Source: Planctomycetota bacterium (lineage in GTDB: Bacteria > Planctomycetota > Phycisphaerae > WQYP01). Taken from it: a stretch of 13,569 nucleotides of DNA. The DNA lies in the NCBI GenBank assembly GCA_021785155.1, contig JAJYGE010000483.1, forward strand, positions 1 to 13,569, in the 5' to 3' direction. Positions 1 through 7,747 of the stretch are shown piece by piece. How positions within the stretch are numbered: position 1 is the stretch's first letter; every line of letters starts with the position of its first letter. The position numbers and the translations under genes were made by a program. The notes beneath the pieces are model-generated. The model worked only from the letters and a program-made list of their open reading frames with translations. It ran no database searches and had not been told where the DNA came from.

Positions 1-125
1 TGTTTCGCCCGCTCTGCGAGGCTGGTTTCCGCCAGTTGCTCGAACACATTGCGAAGCTGCGCCGGGAAAACAGAGAGAAAAAAACGTTCGTTGATCGTTG
101 TTCGTTGACCGTTGAAGCGCAGCGC
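1..125. other. Window edge, possible start of another minus-strand gene
   Basis: Downstream of the pseudopilin on the minus strand, a frame with no stop runs off the window edge. From a possible GTG at 47-45 it reads VFEQLAETSLAERAK, which looks like ordinary helical protein. An ATG one frame over (49-47) gives MCSSNWRKPASQSGRN. Neither has a visible Shine-Dalgarno sequence, and 15 residues are too few to identify a family. A run of seven T (minus strand, 84-78) follows the pseudopilin stop, but no convincing stem precedes it, so I do not call a terminator. Confidence 0.25.
86..113. repeat. Two tandem 14-base units
   Basis: GTTCGTTGATCGTT (86-99) is followed directly by GTTCGTTGACCGTT (100-113), with one mismatch between the units. 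The repeat lies just after the pseudopilin stop codon, between that gene and the window edge. Its function is unknown, and it may be a simple slippage product. Confidence 0.7.
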
Positions 126-845
126 TCACGGGTTGTAGCTGTAGGTATAACTTTCGTAATTCATGGCCGCTGGGTTACTGCTGTTGTAATTGGTGCCAAA
201 GCTGAAAAAGCAGGGGGCGTGAACCTGACTGGGAAGGGGCAGCGGCGAACCACTTGTGCCGGGGGCGACGACGGGCGTGCTAAGAGGGAAAGGGAAAAGG
301 TACACTGGCGCCTGGGTCGGGGTTACGTTGGCGTAGTTCCACACTGGCGGGACTGCTTTTTCCCAAGGATATGGGTAGGTCGCGGGGGTGTTCACAAATC
401 CGGTTGTAGCTGTAGCGTTCGTTGCCGGCACAAACTGGATTGGATTACCCAATCCATCAAGAATTTCAATCACGCCGGTCATGTTCTGTGTGGTACCTGA
501 ACCGGGTCCCGGAAAAGTCCCCATGACCACTGCCGTGGCGGGTAAATTGGTGAGGAAGTTTTTGTGCTGGAGCCATACCGTTGATCCGCTGACGGTCGTC
601 GGATAGGCGTGCAGGCGCTGATAACCTTCAAGGAATGCCAGCATGTCGGTTGGCACCTGCCCGGCGGTTTTGTGCTCGTACCATTGCAAAGCTCCCTGCA
701 GGCCCTTGAGTTCGGATTTCGTCAACGCGATTTTGGAGCTGGCTTCCACCTGTTCACCCACCGCCAGGCCGATGCCAATAAGGATAATGATGATCAACAC
801 CACCACCAGCATTTCAATAAGTGTGAATCCGCGAGAATTACGCAT
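126..845 (-). CDS. Type II secretion / type IV pilin-like pseudopilin
   Basis: This is a 239-residue protein with a class III (prepilin) signal. The short leader MRNSRG ends in Gly6, followed by FTLIEML with Phe at mature position +1 and Glu at +5. A hydrophobic helix of about 20 residues (VVVLIIIILIGIGLAV) comes next. Prepilin peptidase would be expected to cut after Gly6 and methylate Phe7, and the helix would pack into a pilus or pseudopilus in the inner membrane. The rest (about residues 30-239) is a variable periplasmic domain rich in Pro, Thr, Ser and aromatic residues, with a Tyr/Asn-rich C terminus. I chose ATG 845 because GAGG lies 8 bases upstream and the leader length is right. An in-frame TTG at 869 would add eight residues. 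It resembles GspG/H-type pseudopilins, but the exact system is unclear, as no secretion partner genes are in view. Confidence 0.85.
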   Translation of the reverse strand: MRNSRGFTLIEMLVVVLIIIILIGIGLAVGEQVEASSKIALTKSELKGLQGALQWYEHKTAGQVPTDMLAFLEGYQRLHAYPTTVSGSTVWLQHKNFLTNLPATAVVMGTFPGPGSGTTQNMTGVIEILDGLGNPIQFVPATNATATTGFVNTPATYPYPWEKAVPPVWNYANVTPTQAPVYLFPFPLSTPVVAPGTSGSPLPLPSQVHAPCFFSFGTNYNSSNPAAMNYESYTYSYNP

Positions 846-884
846 GGCAAGTACCTCGTTAAGCGTCAACCTTCCGCGTACTTA

Positions 885-913
885 ATTGTAGCAGCTTCCA
901 GGGGCGTGTCCAA
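885..913 (-). promoter_or_regulatory. Sigma70-type promoter of the pseudopilin gene
   Basis: On the minus strand, TTGGAC (913-908) and TACAAT (890-885) are separated by 17 bases, close to the sigma70 consensus. Transcription would start near 878, giving a leader of about 33 bases before the ATG at 845. This argues that the pseudopilin has its own promoter and is not only read through from the transporter operon. Confidence 0.55.
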
Positions 914-939
914 ATAATTGCGGAATGTGAACGGAAATG

Positions 940-1149
940 GGCGCGGCGATACATCCGGGCAGTGTACCGGGGCACCCCATCCCGCTGTTAGAACAGGGGA
1001 GCAGAGGAACAGGTGAGCAGGGGAAGGGGTACCGCAGGGGTGGCCGCATCTTGCGACCGCATCATATGGTCCCAGCCTTACGTGCGCTACTACCCTGCTC
1101 TGCGGCGACCGCCGCCGCCACGGGTTCCCGGAAATATTGCCACGCACCC
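940..1149. repeat. Interspersed repeat, copy 1 (MITE-like candidate)
   Basis: This non-coding block matches 10121-10365. Both ends are conserved; the strongest segment is 1031-1085, which matches 10233-10287 at 54 of 55 positions. The middle (about 983-1030, purine-rich) differs in sequence and length. The ends form an imperfect inverted repeat: 941-957 reads GCGCGGCGATACATCCG, and the reverse complement of 1129-1145 reads GCGTGGCAATATTTCCG. The unit is bracketed by ACGGAAATG (931-939) and ACTGAAATG (1150-1158), a near-perfect 9-base direct repeat that could be a target-site duplication. Inside are a GC-rich hairpin near 1101-1114 and a GGCCGCA-TCT-TGCGACC hairpin with one mismatch (about 1042-1058). 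No credible protein is encoded. Confidence 0.75.
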
Positions 1150-1245
1150 ACTGAAATGCCCACTGCGTTTTTATCGGATGCCACGGAAACGGCGCAGGAG
1201 AGCCGGGATGATCATACGGTGGCGTGTGCCGGCGCGACGGTGGGG

Positions 1246-1284
1246 GTGTTGACACAGGGAAAATCGGCACTGGGTTTTCAACAC
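1246..1284. other. Inverted repeat downstream of the dppF-type gene
   Basis: GTGTTGA (1246-1252) pairs perfectly with TCAACAC (1278-1284) around a 25-base loop, 82 bases past the stop codon of the last transporter ATPase. It could help end the operon transcript, but neither strand has a T tract next to it, so I do not call it an intrinsic terminator. The rest of 1150-1365 shows nothing recognisable. Confidence 0.25.
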
Positions 1285-1365
1285 GGAGCCCCATGGCATA
1301 TCCGAACAAAAATCTGTGGCTCAACACATTCTTCCAGGCCAATCAACCCGTAATTATCCCAGGGG

Positions 1366-2397
1366 TCAGCGTGTTTCCCAGCAGGCGGCGAGATGCGTGG
1401 CATCGCCGGCTTTGATTTCCATGGGGGGCATTTCCCGTTTGCAACGTTCCCTGGCAATGGGGCAGCGGGGATGGAAGGGGCAGCCCGATGGCGGATTGGC
1501 AGGGCTGGGCACTTCACCCTGCAAAACAATGCGATGGTCCTTGCGATTCACCTCCGGCTTGGGCACGGCGGACAGCAGGGCCTGGGTGTAGGGGTGTTTG
1601 GGATCGCCTGTGAGTGTGCGGGCGGCGGCGGTTTCAACGATTCTTCCCAGATACATAACCGCAATGCGATCGGAAAAATGCTCCACCACCGCCAGATTGT
1701 GGGCGATGAAAAGGTATGATAATCCCATTTCGCTTTGCAGATCGCTTAATAAATTCAGCACCTGGGCCTGGATCGAAACGTCCAATGCGGACACCGGTTC
1801 ATCGCACACGATGAGCTTTGGGTTTAAGGCCAAGGCCCGGGCGATACCGATGCGTTGGCGCTGGCCGCCGGAGAATTCATGCGGATAGCGGTTAATCACA
1901 TCGCCGGAAAATCCAACCTTTCGCAAAAGCTCGGCGACGCGGGCGGGAATTTCCGGCTTGGGCACAAGGTGATGCACCAGCAGCGGTTCACCGATCATGG
2001 CACCAACGGTCATGCGTGGATTTAATGAACCAACGGGATCCTGAAAAATAACTTGAATATGCCGACGCATGGCACGCAACTTGGCGGGCCGGGCGGCATA
2101 AATATCCGTTGATTCAAAGAGCACCTGTCCGGAAATCTCCGCCACCCCCTGGGGGATTAAACGCAAAATCGCCCGACCCGCCGTGGTTTTACCGCATCCG
2201 GATTCCCCCACGAGGCCCAGCGTTTCCCCGTGCTTAATCTGTAACGAGATATGATTGACGGCCTGAATCCGCCCCGTAACAGTTTGCAGCAATCCGCTGC
2301 GGATGGGAAAGGCCACAGATAAATCTCTGACATCCAGCAGGGGCGTCTCCGCCGTCGGATGGCCGAAGCGTTGTGCTGCCAGCGTATTTAATTCCAT
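1366..2397 (-). CDS. Oligo/dipeptide ABC transporter ATPase, DppF/OppF type
   Basis: This is one of the two cytoplasmic ATP-hydrolysing subunits of the peptide importer encoded upstream. The 343-residue protein shows Walker A GESGCGKT (64-71), Q-loop Gln119 in VIFQDP, ABC signature FSGGQ (175-179), Walker B LIVCDE (195-200) and switch His233. The oligopeptide-type C-terminal domain follows: KHPYTQALL (267-275), [19 protein letters not shown], and cysteines 306, 312, 319 and 339. I chose ATG 2397 because GGAG lies 6 bases upstream. A GTG at 2421 gives eight more residues but has no Shine-Dalgarno sequence. The gene follows the DppD-type ATPase after 49 bases and is the last of the series. The pairing [18 protein letters not shown] plus IFQDP is the usual DppF form. 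The substrate cannot be read from an ATPase. Confidence 0.93.
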   Translation of the reverse strand: MELNTLAAQRFGHPTAETPLLDVRDLSVAFPIRSGLLQTVTGRIQAVNHISLQIKHGETLGLVGESGCGKTTAGRAILRLIPQGVAEISGQVLFESTDIYAARPAKLRAMRRHIQVIFQDPVGSLNPRMTVGAMIGEPLLVHHLVPKPEIPARVAELLRKVGFSGDVINRYPHEFSGGQRQRIGIARALALNPKLIVCDEPVSALDVSIQAQVLNLLSDLQSEMGLSYLFIAHNLAVVEHFSDRIAVMYLGRIVETAAARTLTGDPKHPYTQALLSAVPKPEVNRKDHRIVLQGEVPSPANPPSGCPFHPRCPIARERCKREMPPMEIKAGDATHLAACWETR

Positions 2398-2446
2398 GCG
2401 GCGCTCCAAATAACTTTCCACAGCGTAACGTTAACGGTTCGCTTTC

Positions 2447-3523
2447 CTAGGCCATCATAACCGGCGGCTTTTCCGAACGACGAAACGCCAAGGCGGGTTC
2501 CGATCCTGGCGCGCCATCAAACCCGGTGGCGGAAAACGTCGCCACCCAATGCCCCGGGGACACCTCGTTTAACGGCGGCATGCCCTGCCTGCAACGGTCT
2601 CTTGCCACTCCCTGACAGTGCGTACAACGCGGCTCAAAGCGGCATCCCTGCGGCCAATCCAGCGGACTGGGAACCGTGCCGGGAATGGCGGGCAGACGAT
2701 CATGTTCATGGCTGAGGCGGGGAACACAGGCCAGCAGGCCACGGGTGTAGGGGTGCAGCGGATTGGCAAACAATTCATGCACCGTGGCGAATTCAACAAT
2801 TCTTCCGGCATACATAATGGCCACGATGTCGGCATTTTCCGCCACAATTCCCAGATCATGCGTGATCAGCAGAACCGCCATATTCGTGGCCGCCCGCACT
2901 TCGCCCAGCAGTTCCAGTATCTGGGCCTGAATGGTGACATCCAGAGCCGTCGTGGGTTCATCGGCAATCAGCAGCGATGGATTGCATGCCAAAGCCATGG
3001 CGATCATCACACGCTGCTTCATGCCGCCGGACATCTGATGCGGATAATCACGCAGACGCCGCCCGGCGTCAGCGACGCCAACGCGGCGCAAGGCGGTCTC
3101 GGCGATGGAAATCGCCTGACTGTTGGAGACTTTCTGGTGGAGTTGGATGGCTTCAACAATCTGAAATCCGATGGTGAATACCGGGTTGAGGCTGGTCATG
3201 GGTTCCTGAAAAATCATGGCGATTTTTCCACCGCGTACCCGGCGCATCTGGGATTCGGTAATGGATAACAAATCCCGATTGTCCATGATGATTTGCCCCC
3301 CGACAATGCGACCGGGTTCGGTAATCAGCCGCATCAACGATAGCGCGGTGACACTTTTCCCGCAGCCGCTTTCGCCCACCAGAGCCAGTGTTTGCCCCGG
3401 ATAAATTGAAAAGCTGATACCATCAACGGCATTGAAAATCCCGGCGGGTGTATCAAAGCGCGTGATAAGTTGGCGGACGCGCAACAGCGGCTGATCGGGG
3501 GCATGAATGGGTTGATCATTCAT
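2447..3523 (-). CDS. Oligo/dipeptide ABC transporter ATPase, DppD/OppD type
   Basis: This is the partner ATPase of the importer, 358 residues long. It carries Walker A GESGCGKS (50-57), Q-loop Gln106 in [12 protein letters not shown], signature MSGGMKQR (164-171), Walker B LLIADE (184-189) and switch His222 in LITHD. MTSLNP together with [15 protein letters not shown] is typical of the DppD/OppD half. The C-terminal domain has LHPYTRGLL (256-264), PGTVPSP and cysteines 294, 300, 303 and 311. Related proteins can hold an iron-sulfur cluster through such cysteines, and that is only possible here. About 30 residues after VATF (to 330) form a low-complexity tail. The start ATG lies 5 bases after the preceding permease stop, with GGAG 9 bases upstream, so translation is probably coupled. 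Confidence 0.93.
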   Translation of the reverse strand: MNDQPIHAPDQPLLRVRQLITRFDTPAGIFNAVDGISFSIYPGQTLALVGESGCGKSVTALSLMRLITEPGRIVGGQIIMDNRDLLSITESQMRRVRGGKIAMIFQEPMTSLNPVFTIGFQIVEAIQLHQKVSNSQAISIAETALRRVGVADAGRRLRDYPHQMSGGMKQRVMIAMALACNPSLLIADEPTTALDVTIQAQILELLGEVRAATNMAVLLITHDLGIVAENADIVAIMYAGRIVEFATVHELFANPLHPYTRGLLACVPRLSHEHDRLPAIPGTVPSPLDWPQGCRFEPRCTHCQGVARDRCRQGMPPLNEVSPGHWVATFSATGFDGAPGSEPALAFRRSEKPPVMMA

Positions 3524-3528
3524 AGCGT

Positions 3529-4770
3529 TTATCTCCGGCCCATGGTCGTGGGATCAATGGCGTCGCGCAGGGATTCAGCAATGAGGTTAAACGCCAGAAC
3601 AGTGATAAAAATCAACATTCCAGGTCCTAACGCCTGCCACCAGCGGAATACCGTTGCCGGATTACCCGCGGAGTTCAGCATGGAACCCCAGGAAGCCGTC
3701 GGCGGCTGCACGCCCACGCCCAGATAACTTAAGGAGGCTTCAATGGTAACGGCACCGGCCATGCCAAAGCCCGCGGACACCAGCACAGGTGTAACGCCGT
3801 TGGGCAGCATGTGTTTGAAAAGCACCCGCCACAGGGGCATGCCTGATCCTTGGGCCGCCAGAACATAATCCAAATTGCGAATGCGGAAAAATTCAGCCCG
3901 CAGCAGGCGCGCATAGCCGGTCCAACCGGTGACGCCGATAATGACCATGATATCAAGAATGTGGCGTCCATAAATGGCCACAAAAGTCAGAATGAGAAAA
4001 AACGTGGGTATGGATTCGACCATTTCCACCAGTCGCATGCCGATAATGTCAAATACGCCGCCGAAGTAGCCGGTTAATGCGCCCACCAGGATTCCCAGGG
4101 CCAGCGCAATAATCTGGCTCACAAAACCGACGCCCATGGCAATGCGGGCACCCCAGAGCAGGCGTGACAGTTCATCGCGGCCATCGCCATCGGTACCCAG
4201 CCAATGGCGATGGGACGGAAGTTGGTTAATAAGCCCTTTGCTCAAAGGCTCCATTTCCGCATAGCCCCAGGGCACGGGCGGAAAAACCGCCTGGGTAATC
4301 AGGCCGTGCCGGGCCAGACTGCGGTAATTGGTGGCATCGAGGCGATTGTGATGCAGTGCGGCAATCAACGTGCCGGAAATAATGGTGATACCGGTAAGGA
4401 TGGCCAAGCCGACGCGGCGGCGCATGATACGTTGCGGTCGTGCCAGCCGGCGCGATGTAAATACGACAATGCCTTGCGCGGCCAGCGCTGCCGCCACTGC
4501 CAGCAGTATCCAGTCGATACTGCTTAGGTCGCGAAACAGCGGATAGTCGCGTGCGGCGGCATGACCGACGGTCGCGGGAATAACACAGGTATACGGTTGA
4601 CCGTTGGCAATCAGCGGCACCAATAAGGCAATAACAACCAGCATGGCCAGATAAGCGGTGCAGGCCCGTACCAGAAGCGGACGGAACAGACGTGCCGCCA
4701 CCCAGCCCCAATAAGGCCGCGGGGCATACAGCAGCGGCTGGTCGATCGGCGGCATGGTCACATCAGCCAT
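3529..4770 (-). CDS. ABC transporter permease, YejE/DppC type, enlarged
   Basis: This is an inner-membrane channel subunit expected to pair with the permease just upstream. The C-terminal half is a standard binding-protein-dependent permease domain: HWLGTDGDGRDELSRLLWG (189-207), several hydrophobic helices, the ATPase-contacting EAA-like loop around 301-324 (DYVLAAQGSG through HMLPN), and the family ending SYLGVGVQPPTASWG plus ESLRDAIDP. At 413 residues it is about 70-100 longer than ordinary DppC proteins. The extra sequence sits between the first helix (about 36-55) and the permease domain and contains two more hydrophobic stretches (about 85-105 and 120-139). YejE also has an enlarged segment here, but I do not recall these helices in it. 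The ATG overlaps the stop of the upstream gene by 8 bases (ATGGCTGA), which indicates coupled translation. Confidence 0.9.
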   Translation of the reverse strand: MADVTMPPIDQPLLYAPRPYWGWVAARLFRPLLVRACTAYLAMLVVIALLVPLIANGQPYTCVIPATVGHAAARDYPLFRDLSSIDWILLAVAAALAAQGIVVFTSRRLARPQRIMRRRVGLAILTGITIISGTLIAALHHNRLDATNYRSLARHGLITQAVFPPVPWGYAEMEPLSKGLINQLPSHRHWLGTDGDGRDELSRLLWGARIAMGVGFVSQIIALALGILVGALTGYFGGVFDIIGMRLVEMVESIPTFFLILTFVAIYGRHILDIMVIIGVTGWTGYARLLRAEFFRIRNLDYVLAAQGSGMPLWRVLFKHMLPNGVTPVLVSAGFGMAGAVTIEASLSYLGVGVQPPTASWGSMLNSAGNPATVFRWWQALGPGMLIFITVLAFNLIAESLRDAIDPTTMGRR

Positions 4771-5773
4771 ACGTCACCCGCGGATCGGCAAGATGGTAAC
4801 ATATATCAACAGCAAGATAGGATAGCAGTGTCAGCACTGAACCCACCAGGGCTAAATCCTGAATTACCGGCAGGTCCCGCGCCAGCGTGGATGAATAAGC
4901 CAGACGGCCCATGCCGTTGATGGAAAAAATCTGCTCAATGATCACCGATCCGCCAAGCAGTCCCGGAAGCGACATTCCGGTCAGCGTGATAAGATTCAGC
5001 AGACTGTTGCGAAATACGTGCCGCGTCAGCACCGTGGTTCCTGACAGGCCTTTGGCCCGGGCGGTGCGCACATAATCCTGCTGCAGATTTTCCAGAATGG
5101 ACCCGCGAATCTGTTTACTTAAAAATGCGAACCCGCCGTAGACCGAGCAGACAATCGGCAAAACAATGTGATAAAGATAATCGGCAATGTAACGGAAAAA
5201 GGTCATGTTGCCGGTATTGGTGGAATGAAGTCCCGCCGAGGGAAACCAGTTGAAGTATTGCGGATTGGCGAAAAAACCCAGAAGTGTTGATCCCAGCCAT
5301 ATCACCGGAAGCGAGTACAGAGCCAGTGATAAAAAGCCGTAGCCCCGATCTATTAATCGCCCCTGATACAGAGCCGTTATCAAACCTCCGGGTATGGATA
5401 CCAGATAAATCACAGCCATGGCAATGGCATTGATGGTCAGTGTCACCGGCAAACGTTGTTCAATAAGTGTGAGCACCGGCTCCTGATATACAATGGATGT
5501 ACCTAAGTGTCCTTCGCAGGTGCTTTTAAGCCAGAGAATATATTGCATGGCCAAACTGATGGGATGGCCATTTTTATCCACCAGATGCAGGCGGCGTTCC
5601 ATGATTTGCTGTTCCTGCTTCTGGGCCTGCCGCGACTGCATAATCCCGGCGGAAAATTGCCCGCCCCCCGTCGTGAGGCCCGGTGCGAAACGCACGACGG
5701 CAAACAGCATAAACGTCATACCCAGAAGGGTTGGGATCATCAGCAGCAAGCGGCGGATAATATATGTGGTCAT
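4763..5773 (-). CDS. ABC transporter permease, YejB/DppB type
   Basis: This 336-residue inner-membrane permease forms the other half of the channel. The N terminus TTYIIRRLLLMIPTLLGMTF is the classic DppB/OppB opening helix. A periplasmic stretch of about 45 residues (32-80, charged and Gln-rich) precedes the conserved GHLGTSIVYQEPV (88-100). The transmembrane domain starts at RLPVTLTINAIAMAV, and the EAA loop is at 234-257 (YVRTARAKGLSG through RHVFRN). It ends with the family-typical VIIEQIFSINGMGRL and a final DPRVTYG. The middle insertion and overall style are closer to YejB than to E. coli DppB. It begins 52 bases after the binding-protein stop. The Shine-Dalgarno sequence is weak. Its stop overlaps the next permease's ATG. 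Confidence 0.92.
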   Translation of the reverse strand: MTTYIIRRLLLMIPTLLGMTFMLFAVVRFAPGLTTGGGQFSAGIMQSRQAQKQEQQIMERRLHLVDKNGHPISLAMQYILWLKSTCEGHLGTSIVYQEPVLTLIEQRLPVTLTINAIAMAVIYLVSIPGGLITALYQGRLIDRGYGFLSLALYSLPVIWLGSTLLGFFANPQYFNWFPSAGLHSTNTGNMTFFRYIADYLYHIVLPIVCSVYGGFAFLSKQIRGSILENLQQDYVRTARAKGLSGTTVLTRHVFRNSLLNLITLTGMSLPGLLGGSVIIEQIFSINGMGRLAYSSTLARDLPVIQDLALVGSVLTLLSYLAVDICYHLADPRVTYG

Positions 5774-5825
5774 GCCTGAATTCCATCTTGTTGCGACTGC
5801 CGCATCGTTCCCGCGACCGCTGTTT

Positions 5826-7682
5826 TTACTGATACTTCTGTAATTTCAAAGGTACAAACCAATTCGCCTCCAGCGGCCCGAACTTGCCCACCGGGGCGGT
5901 ATTATGGAAGCGCTGGTTGATAAACATCAGCGCCTCTGAGGTAAACAGGAACATGTACGGCTGCTGGCGGTACACAATAGCCTGAAATTTATGCCAGATG
6001 GCCATGCGTTTGGCCGTATTCATTTCGCGCCGGCCTTCGGAAATGAGCTTATCCGCCTGGGCATTGTCAAAATCCCCGGCATTACTGCCTTTATCCGCGT
6101 AGCTGGCGGAATCCCAGATTTGAAAGGGATCGCTTTCAATGCCGCCGCTCCAGCCCAGAAAAAAGGCGGAAAACTGGCGGTTATCAATTTTTTCAATCAT
6201 CACGGAAAATTCCAGCGGCTGCACGCTCATATCAATGCCGGCTGTGGCGAATTGCTGCTTCATATACACACAGATATTTTGAATCAGCGGGTCACGCGAC
6301 GGCATCAGTATCTGAAACTTGAAGGGCTTGCCATCCCGTTGCAGAATGCCATCGGATCCCATTTTCCATCCCGCCTGTCGCAAGAGCATCCTGGCCTTCG
6401 CCGGGTCATACGGGATGGGTTTAATGTTTGGATCATTCTGCGGGGAAAGGGGATTAAATGGACCGGTCATCGGCTGGGCCAGGCCGTGCAGGAAGGTTTT
6501 GATAATGGCGTTGCGGTCCACCAGCATGCACAATGCGGTGCGGGTGAGGCGGTCCTTAAATTCCGGCTTTTTGAGATTCCAGCACACAAACTCATAGCCC
6601 GCCGCTGGAGTGAGAAATTTGTAGCAGTGGTGGGCTTTTGAAAATCCCGGCTGCCGGATGTATTTAATCCATTGCGACGGTTGTGGTGAATCGGTATCAA
6701 TTTGTCCGGCCAGAAAAGCCTGCAAAGCCGCCTGCGGATTCTGGATAAAGCGATAAATAATGCGGTTAAAGGTCGGCACGGGGCCCCAATATCTCGGATT
6801 TCGCACCAGCACAATTTCACCGCTGGTCCATTTATCAAACATATACGGGCCGCTGCCGACCAGCAGGCGGCCACGCTTATTAAATTCGCCGGCTTTTTTG
6901 AATTGATACACGCTCTCGGGCAACACGCTGATGCCGCCGACAACTTCCAGCGACTTGAAGTACGGATGCTTAAAGGTAAACACCACGGTGCGTTTGCCGA
7001 TGGCCCGGCAGGATTTAACATCATTTAGATAGACGCGCTGCGGCGCATCATCCACGCCGGGATTCATCATGGTGTTATAACTGAACAGTACATCCTGTGC
7101 GGTTACCGGATGACCATTGCTGAAACAGGCCCGGCGACGGATTTTGAAGGTAATTTTCAGGCCATTGGGAGAAATGCGGTAGCTGCGCGCCAGCCAGGGT
7201 TCCCACTTAAGCGTTAATGGATCGCGCGAAAGCAGGGATTCCTGCACCCACCCTTGCACGATGGCGGCCCCTTCATCACGCGCCACGAAAGGGGCCAATG
7301 TGCGCGGCTGTGAGCCAAGGTTTTCCACCAGCCAATCACCGCGTGCGTAATCAGGCAGCGAATAGGGGTTGTGCGGAAGCAGCGGTGGATTGGGGTAGCA
7401 GACATATCGGGTGCCATCCGGCAGCGTTTCGCGAATGTCTTTTGGGGAGACTTTTGCGTTGGACCCGGTACCGGATTGTATCCGCAAGCCATGGCGGACA
7501 ATTTGTTGCAGCAGTTGTGTTTGTGCCAATTGCTGTTCATTAAGTGTTTTAATTGCAGTGGATAAGGCGATGACCTGTTTATTGACGTAATTGAATTGTG
7601 CCATGGCCATGACGGCTGCGCCGATAATCAGCAGCAATAGAACAGTGAAAATGAAATCTTTAAGCGTAAAGCGATTGTCCAT
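5826..7682 (-). CDS. Family 5 extracellular solute-binding protein, membrane-anchored
   Basis: This 618-residue protein is the substrate receptor of the importer. Residues about 130-590 match the SBP family 5 (DppA/OppA/NikA) plan: an N-terminal lobe with LARSYRISPNGLKITFKIRR and FSNGHPVTAQDVLFSYNTM, then VGSGPYMFDKWTSGE, then RLTRTALCMLVDRNAIIKTF, and near the end YRQQPYMFLFTSEAL. The N terminus has no lipobox and no clear signal-peptidase site. DNRFTLKDF is followed by a long helix (about 10-31), and then by a Gln/Leu-rich stretch (about 32-68) that looks like a short coiled coil. The protein is therefore probably tethered to the cytoplasmic membrane by an uncleaved helix with a stalk. It is flanked by permease genes, 65 bases from the upstream one. 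The substrate is unknown; peptides are the default guess. Confidence 0.9.
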   Translation of the reverse strand: MDNRFTLKDFIFTVLLLLIIGAAVMAMAQFNYVNKQVIALSTAIKTLNEQQLAQTQLLQQIVRHGLRIQSGTGSNAKVSPKDIRETLPDGTRYVCYPNPPLLPHNPYSLPDYARGDWLVENLGSQPRTLAPFVARDEGAAIVQGWVQESLLSRDPLTLKWEPWLARSYRISPNGLKITFKIRRRACFSNGHPVTAQDVLFSYNTMMNPGVDDAPQRVYLNDVKSCRAIGKRTVVFTFKHPYFKSLEVVGGISVLPESVYQFKKAGEFNKRGRLLVGSGPYMFDKWTSGEIVLVRNPRYWGPVPTFNRIIYRFIQNPQAALQAFLAGQIDTDSPQPSQWIKYIRQPGFSKAHHCYKFLTPAAGYEFVCWNLKKPEFKDRLTRTALCMLVDRNAIIKTFLHGLAQPMTGPFNPLSPQNDPNIKPIPYDPAKARMLLRQAGWKMGSDGILQRDGKPFKFQILMPSRDPLIQNICVYMKQQFATAGIDMSVQPLEFSVMIEKIDNRQFSAFFLGWSGGIESDPFQIWDSASYADKGSNAGDFDNAQADKLISEGRREMNTAKRMAIWHKFQAIVYRQQPYMFLFTSEALMFINQRFHNTAPVGKFGPLEANWFVPLKLQKYQ

Positions 7683-7747
7683 TCATTCACCCGTCTGCAC
7701 CGCGCCAGCCGGAAAGGGCCGGTCGCATGATTCATACGCCATGAATT

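Noticed and set aside
36..500. Plus-strand open frame opposite the pseudopilin gene
   Set aside because: It is antisense to a clear prepilin gene, starts with TTG at the window edge, and has no family features beyond the first few charged residues.
937..1353. Plus-strand open frame of 138 codons across repeat copy 1, with a similar frame (10118-10660) across copy 2
   Set aside because: The shared peptide stretch only reflects DNA identity. The one base change in the core alters the residue (Met to Ile), and the frames diverge elsewhere. No ribosome-binding site or protein family features are visible.
1366..3523. The two ATPase genes as a split YejF
   Set aside because: YejF is a fused double ATPase, but each gene here has its own start, stop and complete C-terminal oligopeptide-type domain, as in ordinary DppD/DppF pairs. 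No frameshift or gene fission needs to be invoked.
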